The notes below the pieces were generated by a model. It searched no databases. It was not told the DNA's origin and saw only the letters and a list, made by a program, of their open reading frames with translations. The position numbers were made by a program, and so were the translations under genes. From NCBI GenBank assembly GCA_023053545.1, contig JAKZAN010000055.1:282704-346703 (forward strand): a stretch of 64,000 nt of DNA, given 5' to 3'. The stretch is from Lepidurus packardi. Lineage: Eukaryota > Arthropoda > Branchiopoda > Notostraca > Triopsidae. This document shows positions 56,718-64,000 of the stretch, one piece after another (position 1 is the first letter of the stretch; every line of letters begins with the position of its first letter).

Positions 56718-58923
56718 ATGAAAAATAAAATTTTGGCCCTTTTTATAATGGGCTGTACTGCATTATTTGCACAAAACAAGGTGTCAGGAACCATTTCAGA
56801 TGCCAATTTAAACAAAATCCAAGGCGCGACTATCTACTTGCCTGATTTGCACAAGTCAGCCACTGCAAACAATTTAGGAGCATACTCGATCACGAACCTG
56901 CCACTTGGCACTGTTCGGATTGTTTTTTCGTTTCCAGGTTACATAACTGAAAACAGATCTGTAACTATAAAAGAAGGTGAAAACATATTGGACGTTAGCT
57001 TAAACGAAAGCGTCCACATGATGGATGAAGTAATTGTATCGACTGCTTTCAATCGCCTACAATCGCAAAATGTCATGAAAGTTGACTTGGCGACTGTAAA
57101 ATCACTTCAACAGAAGGGATTGCCCACACTGATTGAAGGACTAACAACAATTCCTGGTGTTTCTCAAATATCAACCGGAACATCAATCGGGAAACCTGTC
57201 ATTAGAGGTCTAAGCGGAAATCGCGTACTGGTTTATACGCAAGGTGTGCGGCTTGAAAACCAGCAGTTTGGCGAAGAACACGGTTTGGGACTTAATGATG
57301 CGGGTGTTGAAAGTGTCGAAGTGATTAAAGGACCAGCTTCCTTGCTATATGGGTCAGATGCTTTGGGCGGTGTCTTGTATTTTAATCCCGAGCGTTTTGC
57401 TGCTGCTAATTCTACGAAAGCCGACTTTAGTCAGCGGTTGTTTTCAAACACTTTAGGCACGAGTTCGTCCTTGGGCGTAAAAACATCGTCAGAATCATGG
57501 CAATTTCTGGCAAGAGGCAGCTATGCGAGCCATTCGGATTATCAAATTCCAGACGGCAATCGCGTTACCAACACTAGGTTTAATGAATCCGACTTCAAAA
57601 CTGGAATCGGCTATTCTAACGCTGATTTTTCCTCAGTTTTGAGATACAACTACAACCGATTAGATATTGGAATTCCAGAAGAAGGAATTGCGGAACAAAG
57701 CACGACTCACAAAACAGAATTTCCAAAACAATTGGTGAACAGTCACATTATAAGTCTGCATAACAATATCTTTTTTGGCGAATCGAAATTAGATGCAAAT
57801 TTAGGGTATGTTTTTAATGATAGAAGCGAATTTGAAGACAGCAATGAAGCGGCTTTGCATATGAAATTAGCGACTGTTAACTATGATTTGAAATACCATT
57901 TTGCCAAAAAAAAACAGATTTGAAACTATTGTAGGAATTCAAGGGATGCACCAGACCAATAAGAATTCGGGCGCTGAATATTTAATACCAGACGCAACCG
58001 TAACCGATTTTGGTGCATTTGGAACCTTCAATTACGAATGGAACAGCAACGTAATTCTGGCTGGACTCCGATATGACCATCGATTTATTACGACACAAGA
58101 AAATGGTGAAGCGGGAACAGAAGGCTACTTCATTCCAGTGGATCGGTCATTCAATAGTTTTAATGCCTCGGTGGGCTACAAAACAAACTTATCGAAATTA
58201 TTCACATTACGACTAAATGCAGCATCTGGATTTAGAGCCCCAAATCTAGCTGAACTTACTTCAAATGGTGTGCATGAAGGAAGCAATCGGTATGAAATTG
58301 GCAACAAGGATCTGAAAACCGAACAAAACTTCCAAACTGATGTTAATTTGGAGTATAAAAATAGCCACTTCGAGTTTTTTGTAAATGGTTTCTACAACCA
58401 TGTCAACAATTACATCTATTTGTCGCCAAATGGATCCACAATCGAGGACAATGATGTTTATAATTATGTTCAGGGAAATGCCCGATTATTTGGTGGCGAA
58501 GCAGGACTGCATTTTCATCCGCACCCACTGGATTGGCTACATTTAGAAAGTAGTTTTGAAAGCGTAACAGGGAAACTAGCTTCTGGCTATTTACCGTTAA
58601 TTCCAGCAAACACCTTTAACAATACAATCCGAACAGAATTCAGCATTAAAAACTGGTTGAAAAATGCTTACGCTCGGCTAAATGTCACAACAGTTCTGGA
58701 TCAAAATCAGAATGGTGCATTCGAAACCAAGACAGGAGGCTACTCTTTATTGAATGCCGGTATTGGAGGCACAATTACTTTGGGAAAATCGCAATTTGAG
58801 TTCAACTTAAATGGTAATAACATCTTAGATCGAACTTATGTTGCGCATTTGTCCAGACTCAAAACAGATGGCATACCAAATATTGGCCGCAATATCGTTC
58901 TGGGAATTAACTTCAATATCTAA
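56718..58923 (+). CDS. TonB-dependent receptor, probable metal receptor (frameshifted as sequenced)
   Basis: Outer-membrane importer of about 734 residues once its frames are joined. Signal peptide 1-19, carboxypeptidase-regulatory-like domain about 20-105, then a plug with a TonB-box-like MDEVIVST, GKPVIRGLSGNRVLVY and VIKGPASLLYGSDALGG, and a beta-barrel ending NIVLGINFNI. The frame breaks at a run of nine A (57906-57914). Removing one A restores FAKKNRFETIV, so sequencing error is likely. The plug resembles heavy-metal receptors of the ZnuD kind. The preceding His/Cys-rich gene supports a metal substrate but does not prove it. Confidence 0.9.
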
Positions 58924-58933
58924 CAATTTTTAT

Positions 58934-58974
58934 AAAGCAGTCCGCAACGCGCAAGCCAACGTTGCGGACTGTTT
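58934..58974. terminator. Hairpin terminator between converging genes
   Basis: Perfect 12-bp stem CAGTCCGCAACG/CGTTGCGGACTG (58938-58949 with 58960-58971), ten-base loop, and short A- and T-runs on either side. Confidence 0.8.
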
Positions 58975-58983
58975 AAATTGTGA

Positions 58984-59442
58984 CTAGAAACCAAATTTAA
59001 TATAATCCGTATACAGTCTTTGACCAACTGCGAATGATAGCGAGACCGAAACTGTCGCCTTTTGATCATGAAAAGGTTTTGCGCAGCCAACATTCAGTTT
59101 CGCGAAATTGGCAAGATTTAAACCCACTGTTGGTTCAATATATTGCTTAGAGACGTTCAGTCCCACTTCGTAATCACGTAAAAAACGTTGTTGAACGCCC
59201 ACGGCCAAAAATTTATTCTGATTGAAGTTTGTTATGAAAGTAACATTAGCATTGAACGGCGCTTTACTATCATGACTTGAAAATCGATTGGAAATTCCGA
59301 TTTGCATATTACTGCCCATCAAATATTTATAGCCCGCTTCCAATGCGAGATGTTGCGCACGGCCGCCAGTACTATTTATAAGCACAAATAAAAAAAGTGC
59401 GTAATGCAACTTTTTGCTAACAAAATTGATTAATATCCTCAT
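58984..59442 (-). CDS. Uncharacterised exported protein, probable small beta-barrel
   Basis: 152 residues from the ATG at 59442. A hydrophobic N-terminus (about 10-27) acts as signal peptide, followed by alternating strands (YKYLMGSNMQIGISNRF, LAVGVQQRFLRDYEVGLNVS) and a final aromatic YTDYIKFGF typical of outer-membrane barrels. Longer in-frame starts up to 59571 overlap mtgA and lack a signal peptide at their N-terminus, so I reject them. It starts 10 bp after the mtgA stop. Function unknown. Confidence 0.7.
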   Translation of the reverse strand: MRILINFVSKKLHYALFLFVLINSTGGRAQHLALEAGYKYLMGSNMQIGISNRFSSHDSKAPFNANVTFITNFNQNKFLAVGVQQRFLRDYEVGLNVSKQYIEPTVGLNLANFAKLNVGCAKPFHDQKATVSVSLSFAVGQRLYTDYIKFGF

Positions 59443-59452
59443 AACCGATAAT

Positions 59453-60131
59453 TTAGTAATCGAGCGGACCAACATACCGCATGAATTTGCGAATGTTGGA
59501 CTTTCGTTTTTGAATAAAAGCAGAAGAGTTTGATGCCTTATAAAGTCGTGGATTGGGCAATATGGCAGCAATTCCAGCGGCCTCTTCCTTTGTTAAATTT
59601 GCTGCGGTTTTATGATACCAATGTTGTGCGGCAGCTTCAGCGCCATAAACATTCTTGCCCATTTCGATACTGTTCAAATAGACTTCCATGATGCGTTCTT
59701 TACCCCAAAAAATTTCGATTAGGATTGTAAAGTACGCTTCAAAACCCTTCCTGATATAACTACGCCCTTGCCAAAGAAAAACATTTTTTGCGGTTTGCTG
59801 CGAAATTGTGCTGCCACCCTTAATCCGTTTCCCCTTGCTATTGTGTTTAAACGCTTTCTGCATCGCATTAAAATCAAAACCGTTGTGCTTTAAAAAAAGT
59901 CCCATCTTCTGATGCAATTACCGCCCTTTGCAAATTTGGCGAAATCTGGTCTAGCGAGACCCAATCGTGGCTAGACTCCAATGGTTTACCGTCGGCTAGG
60001 TTTTCGAAAGCCCGCGTAATCATCAGTGGTGTAAATGGCACGGGAACCAATTTAAACAGCAATACGATGAAAATAGAAAGTATAAAAAACCAAATTACAA
60101 CACGCTTTAAAATTCCGATTATCTTTCTCAT
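59453..60131 (-). CDS. mtgA: Monofunctional biosynthetic peptidoglycan transglycosylase (frameshifted as sequenced)
   Basis: Polymerises lipid II into glycan strands. Frame one (60131 to about 59898) has a membrane anchor (about 8-27) and the catalytic ASEDG. Frame two (to 59453) has [22 protein letters not shown] and [11 protein letters not shown]. The frames meet at seven A's (59892-59898); removing one gives [13 protein letters not shown], the usual GT51 sequence, and about 225 residues in all. A sequencing insertion is likely. It lies one base after the FAD oxidoreductase gene. Confidence 0.92.
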
Positions 60132-60132
60132 A

Positions 60133-61242
60133 TTATATTAATTCTGCTAAATCATACCCAACAATGCTGCCAATGGCTACACCCATTCCACCTAAGCGAA
60201 CCCCACAAAAAACATTGTCTGATAGCTGTTTCACAATTGGATTTTTGTGGCTGCCCATGCCCATTATACCACTCCATCTGTGCGCAACTTTGACTTCTAG
60301 TTCTGGCAAAATTACAGTACGAAGTATCATTTCCAGCTGCTGTTGAATCAGGCTCGTCTCGCCAAATTCAGTTGTGGTTTCGCCTTCAAAATCAAGGTTT
60401 CGGCCACCGCCAAATAATATTCGATCTTCTATATTTCGGAAATAATAATAACCCTTATCCAAATGGAAAGTTCCTTTTATATCCAGTCCTGGAATTGGCT
60501 CCGTAATTAAAACTTGAGCGCGTGCTGGCTTTACAGGTTCATCAAGCAGTTGACTTGCAAAACCATTTGTGGCAAAAAGCAACTTTCTTGTGTTGAATTC
60601 GGTCGACTCTAACGAAACCTTCACATGCGTGCCAGCATCTGAAAATGCAACAACCGACTGCTGATTCAGTATCATTACACCCACCGCAGCAGCTTTCTGC
60701 AGAAGGACTTGCATCATCATGCCAGTATCAATTTGTCCTTCGAACTGATTGAAAACCAGCGAATCTTTTATAGATCCAAAATTAAACCGGTTGTGTTCAA
60801 TCGAAAAAACATCTGTCCCAAACAACGGCCGAAGTAAATCGTTTATATAAGGCATCTTCGACAAGCACATTGCCATCGAATCATCAGATTCTAAAAATAA
60901 TTCATATCCGCCGTAAGGCCGAAAATCAATCGCAGCATCACCCAAATTCTTCCGAAGCAACAACAATCCTTTTTTGCGTTTTTCGATTAACGCCAAAACT
61001 TCTTCCTCGGTATGCGAATTCAGATCGTCCAAGATTTCAGATAAACTCCCAAAACAAGCAAAACCGGCATTTTTGGTACTTGCGCCTTGTGGCAAAACAC
61101 CTTTTTCAAGCACCAATACTTTGCTGCCCGGAAATTTCTCCTTGAGACGCAGGGCCGCATGCAAACCAACTATACCGCTGCCAACGATTGTATAATCAAC
61201 CGAAGAAAACCACTGCTTCAACTCCCAATAACTTAAATTCAT
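60133..61242 (-). CDS. FAD-dependent oxidoreductase (DAO family)
   Basis: 369 residues. The N-terminal FAD-binding fold has DYTIVGSGIVGLHAAL (about 16-31), followed by LVLEKGVLPQGASTKNAGFAC, in which the GASTKNAGF motif is typical of glycine oxidase/D-amino-acid dehydrogenase-like enzymes. It ends with the GVRLGGMGVAIGS flavin-binding stretch. No signal peptide, so it is cytoplasmic. The substrate, probably a small amine or amino acid, cannot be told. It overlaps the mtgA operon directly (one-base gap). Confidence 0.88.
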   Translation of the reverse strand: MNLSYWELKQWFSSVDYTIVGSGIVGLHAALRLKEKFPGSKVLVLEKGVLPQGASTKNAGFACFGSLSEILDDLNSHTEEEVLALIEKRKKGLLLLRKNLGDAAIDFRPYGGYELFLESDDSMAMCLSKMPYINDLLRPLFGTDVFSIEHNRFNFGSIKDSLVFNQFEGQIDTGMMMQVLLQKAAAVGVMILNQQSVVAFSDAGTHVKVSLESTEFNTRKLLFATNGFASQLLDEPVKPARAQVLITEPIPGLDIKGTFHLDKGYYYFRNIEDRILFGGGRNLDFEGETTTEFGETSLIQQQLEMILRTVILPELEVKVAHRWSGIMGMGSHKNPIVKQLSDNVFCGVRLGGMGVAIGSIVGYDLAELI

Positions 61243-61385
61243 ACTTTTTAGAATTTCGATAAAAGTACTTTTTTATATAGAATTCTCCTTAAAAGAACTT
61301 AAAAAATAATACCCAACCAAGATCCAGCACAATACATTGATTCAACAAAAAACACTACTTTTAAAACTTCTTAAATTTCAACCAA

Positions 61386-63296
61386 ATGAAAAAAACCATA
61401 CCGCTAATTCTAGCGCTAATCAGCTTAAATGCCATGAATGCACAGCAAACCTTAACCCCAGAAATCCTTTGGAAACTGGGTCGCGTAACCGGATTGGGAA
61501 TTTCTAAAGATGGCAAAAACCTTGTCTATAAAGTTTCAACTCCAAACGCGGCCGAAAATAAATCGGCTTCAAAATATTACACAATGCCGTTGACCGGTGG
61601 TTTAGCAACTGAAATTAAAGACTACAAGTCACTTCTTAAAGATAAAAACGTTAGCCCAGACGGTAAATACCGCCTGTATGACGAAGAAGTAAAAATCGAA
61701 AAAGTTTTCGGTAAAGATTTTTACGCAGACGTCGACAAATCGACGGTTCAAATCTACGACGGGCTCAATTACCGCCACTGGGACGCCTGGAACGAAGGCA
61801 AATACAACCACGTTTTCTTCGCTGATGCCGCTTCAAAAGACAACAAAGGCGCAACCGATATTTTGCAAGGCGAAGCATATGATTCGCCACAGCGGCCTTT
61901 TGGTGGAGATGAAGATTATATTTGGGCACCAGACGGCAAAAGCATCTTCTACGTTTGCAAGAAAAAGTCTGGCACCGATTATGCCATCAGCACCAATACT
62001 GATATTTACCAATACGACTTGCTTACCAAAAAGACCGTGAATCGCACGGAAGGAAATTTGGGATACGACACGAATCCGGCTTTTTCCCCAGCTGGCGATT
62101 TGACCTATTTGCAAATGAAACGCGATGGTTTTGAAGCAGATAAAAACGATATTATTGTCGACTTTAAAGGAACAAAAATGAACCTAACCGCCAATTGGGA
62201 CGGAACAGTCGATAATTTTCAGTGGAGCGAAGACGGTAAAAAAATATTTTTCACAGCACCAATTGGCGGCACGAAGCAACTTTTTGAGGTCAATTTTCCA
62301 GGGCTTACGAAAATGATGCCTGTCGTAAAACAACTAACCGACGGCGCCTTTGATGTCGCGGATATTGTCGCGCTTTCAGGATCAAACATCATTTTGGCCC
62401 GAACCGATATGAATCATGCTGCAGAATTGTATTCATTCGACCTCAAGAAAAAAACTTGGAAGCAATTAACGGCCGTAAACCAAGATACCTACAACAGCTT
62501 GGCGCTTCCAAAAGTCGAAAAACGCATTGTCAAAACAACCGACGGCAAGCAAATGGTTGTTTGGGTAGTTTTACCGCCAAATTTCGATGCGAGCAAGAAA
62601 TACCCAACGCTACTATATTGCCAAGGCGGACCGCAATCGCCTCTAACCCAAAGCTACTCGTTCAGGTGGAATTTCTCGCTAATGGCTTCACAAGGCTATA
62701 TAGTTGTGGCACCCAATCGCCGTGGAATGCCAGGACATGGCGTTGCATGGAACGAACAAATCAGTAAAGATTGGGGCGGGCAAGTGATGGACGACTACCT
62801 TTCGTCAATCGACGATGTTTCAAAAGAAAGCTATGTCGACAAAACCCGTTTGGGCTGCGTTGGCGCTAGCTATGGCGGCTATTCTGTGTTTTATTTGGCA
62901 GGCACACACAACAACAGATTCAAGTCGTTTATCGCGCACGATGGCGTCTTCAATCTGCAAAGCATGTATGGCACAACGGAAGAAGTATTCTTCACCAACT
63001 GGGATAACGGTGGCGCATATTGGGATAAAAACAATGCTGCTGCGCAAAAAACCTACAGCCAATTCAACCCAATCAATATGGTCGATAAATGGAACACGCC
63101 AATCCTGATTATCCAAGGCGGAACCGATTTCCGTGTGCCAATCGGGCAAGGTCAAGAGGCCTTTCAAGCCGCACAATTGCGCGGCATCAAAAGTAGATTC
63201 TTGTATTTCCCAGACGAAAATCACTGGGTTTTAAAGCCGCAAAACGCACTAGTTTGGCAGCGGGAATTCTACAAATGGTTGAAGGAAACGTTATAA
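61386..63296 (+). CDS. Secreted S9-family serine peptidase (prolyl oligopeptidase-like)
   Basis: 636 residues with a signal peptide (about 1-19, ending MNAQQ). An N-terminal beta-propeller (about 25-380) has WD40-like DPP segments such as YIWAPDGKSIFY and FQWSEDGKKIFF. The C-terminal peptidase domain (about 390-636) has the catalytic Ser495 in GASYGGYS, the Asp in GGTDFRVP and the His in DENHWVLK. It probably trims di- or tripeptides from oligopeptides in the periplasm, as no T9SS tail is present. It stands alone. Confidence 0.95.
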   Translation: MKKTIPLILALISLNAMNAQQTLTPEILWKLGRVTGLGISKDGKNLVYKVSTPNAAENKSASKYYTMPLTGGLATEIKDYKSLLKDKNVSPDGKYRLYDEEVKIEKVFGKDFYADVDKSTVQIYDGLNYRHWDAWNEGKYNHVFFADAASKDNKGATDILQGEAYDSPQRPFGGDEDYIWAPDGKSIFYVCKKKSGTDYAISTNTDIYQYDLLTKKTVNRTEGNLGYDTNPAFSPAGDLTYLQMKRDGFEADKNDIIVDFKGTKMNLTANWDGTVDNFQWSEDGKKIFFTAPIGGTKQLFEVNFPGLTKMMPVVKQLTDGAFDVADIVALSGSNIILARTDMNHAAELYSFDLKKKTWKQLTAVNQDTYNSLALPKVEKRIVKTTDGKQMVVWVVLPPNFDASKKYPTLLYCQGGPQSPLTQSYSFRWNFSLMASQGYIVVAPNRRGMPGHGVAWNEQISKDWGGQVMDDYLSSIDDVSKESYVDKTRLGCVGASYGGYSVFYLAGTHNNRFKSFIAHDGVFNLQSMYGTTEEVFFTNWDNGGAYWDKNNAAAQKTYSQFNPINMVDKWNTPILIIQGGTDFRVPIGQGQEAFQAAQLRGIKSRFLYFPDENHWVLKPQNALVWQREFYKWLKETL

Positions 63297-63298
63297 TT

Positions 63299-63404
63299 TT
63301 TTGGGCGTTATGCGGGCTGTCTGTACAATCCCGGCAGAACATTCTTTTTATATTCAAGTTTTAGGAAGGGCGGGGATTTCCCTGCCCATCCCTAACCTTT
63401 ACTT
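63299..63404 (+). repeat. Dispersed intergenic element, copy 7 (variant form)
   Basis: TTGGGCGTTATGCGGGCTG, CAATCCCGGC, then GGGCGGGGATTTCC and CCCATCCCTAACC. It is the closest relative of copy 3 at 4.6 kb. The following 140 bp up to the next gene are A/T-rich with nothing recognisable. Confidence 0.7.
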
Positions 63405-63545
63405 TGAAGCAGTATTAAATTGATAATTTTTTTGATAAATATTTTGAAGAAATATTTAAGTTTAAAAAATCAAAATTTATCTTGCATTTGATCACAGAAT
63501 ACGCGATTTATTTCTGTAATATTAAAAATTAAAAGTTCTCGGATC

Positions 63546-64000
63546 TTAGTTGATTTCGTCTTTAATTTGGGACACATTATCTATTCCTTTAACATATTCC
63601 CTTTTTTCATTGAAAAAAAGAATTTGCGGGTAAGAAACGACTATTCCTAATCCTAGTCCAAAATCTTGAATAAAATCGCCTTCACTATCTAAATAAACAC
63701 ACTCTTTAAGCATTTCTAAATTGTTTTTTTCTAAAAAATAATTAACTCTAGACTGCTCCTGATTATCTGCTATTAACAGTAGATCTATACTGGTCTTCAA
63801 TTCATTTGAATTGCTTATTTCGGTCAGAGTATTAATGCAGCTCGAGCAGTCTGTCGAAAAGTACACGAATAAAGCTTTTCTGTCAGATAAATTTGCATTT
63901 GATATCATCTTATTATTTAGTGATTTGAATTTAAAATTCGGTATTCTTGGACCGGATGAATTAATCATAAACGCTTTTATAATTAACAATGCAATGATTG
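63546..64000 (-). CDS. Thioredoxin-fold (redoxin/TlpA-like) protein, 5' end outside the window
   Basis: About 150 residues are visible and the frame is open to the window edge. A hydrophobic stretch (IIALLIIKAF) at the edge suggests an N-terminal membrane anchor, with the start beyond 64000. The domain has the redox motif in YFSTDCSSCINTL (CxxC as CSSC), a following strand SIDLLLIADNQEQ, and the cis-Pro region VVSYPQILFF. It resembles peroxiredoxin/TlpA thioredoxins that act in the periplasm. The partner is unknown. Confidence 0.82.
   Translation of the reverse strand, partial: IIALLIIKAFMINSSGPRIPNFKFKSLNNKMISNANLSDRKALFVYFSTDCSSCINTLTEISNSNELKTSIDLLLIADNQEQSRVNYFLEKNNLEMLKECVYLDSEGDFIQDFGLGLGIVVSYPQILFFNEKREYVKGIDNVSQIKDEIN

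Overview
The window reads as the chromosome of a member of the Bacteroidota, most likely a Flavobacteriaceae (Flavobacterium-like) bacterium. Four secreted proteases end in type IX secretion (T9SS) sorting domains. There are two TonB-dependent receptors with carboxypeptidase-regulatory-like N-termini. Families typical of the phylum are present (DUF4270, DUF4286, short GT5 glycogen synthase-like, OlsF-like acyltransferase). Promoters match the Bacteroidota -7 box TAnnTTTG, and Shine-Dalgarno sites are weak. No phage, transposase, defence locus, CRISPR array or rRNA operon was found.

Layout. 1-1.4 kb: galactose genes galM and the start of galK. 1.7-2.4 kb: a tRNA-Leu gene followed by eight 79-bp tandem units that each carry a terminator hairpin and a copy of the tRNA 3' end. 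2.7-7.2 kb: prs, rplY, an M43 protease, pth and a lipoprotein. 7.3-12.9 kb: two tandem reprolysin-like T9SS proteases, both broken by many single-base frameshifts. 13-21.4 kb: ribF, bioB, recX, then a minus-strand biotin cluster (bioF, bioD, bioA, SET protein, ketoacyl synthase). 21.5-24.2 kb: DUF2975 protein plus HTH regulator, a zinc-ribbon protein, then a 1.15-kb array of about 111-bp palindromic repeats. 24.3-30.8 kb: atpDC, an SGNH lipoprotein and its TonB receptor. 30.9-35.2 kb: glmS, DUF4270, GT5-like. 35.3-42 kb: panC, panD, a flippase-like membrane protein, an odd esterase-fold protein, radA and a GT51 fusion. 42-53 kb: OmpA lipoprotein, xth, olsF-like, a 2-hydroxyacid dehydrogenase, mgtE, rsmA, DUF4286, a TPR protein and serS. 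53-64 kb: M1 peptidase, asd, a putative metal-uptake pair, mtgA, an FAD oxidoreductase, an S9 peptidase and a partial thioredoxin-fold protein.

How it fits together: most genes are housekeeping and biosynthetic (biotin, pantothenate, flavin, PRPP, ATP synthesis, amino-sugar supply), with a proteolytic secretome. Non-coding structure is the most unusual content: the tRNA-terminator array, the palindromic array, and a dispersed intergenic element with seven copies here. At least eight genes carry frameshifts, nearly all explained by one extra base in a short homopolymer. That points to sequencing or assembly error more than to gene decay, and several 'broken' genes are probably intact in the organism.
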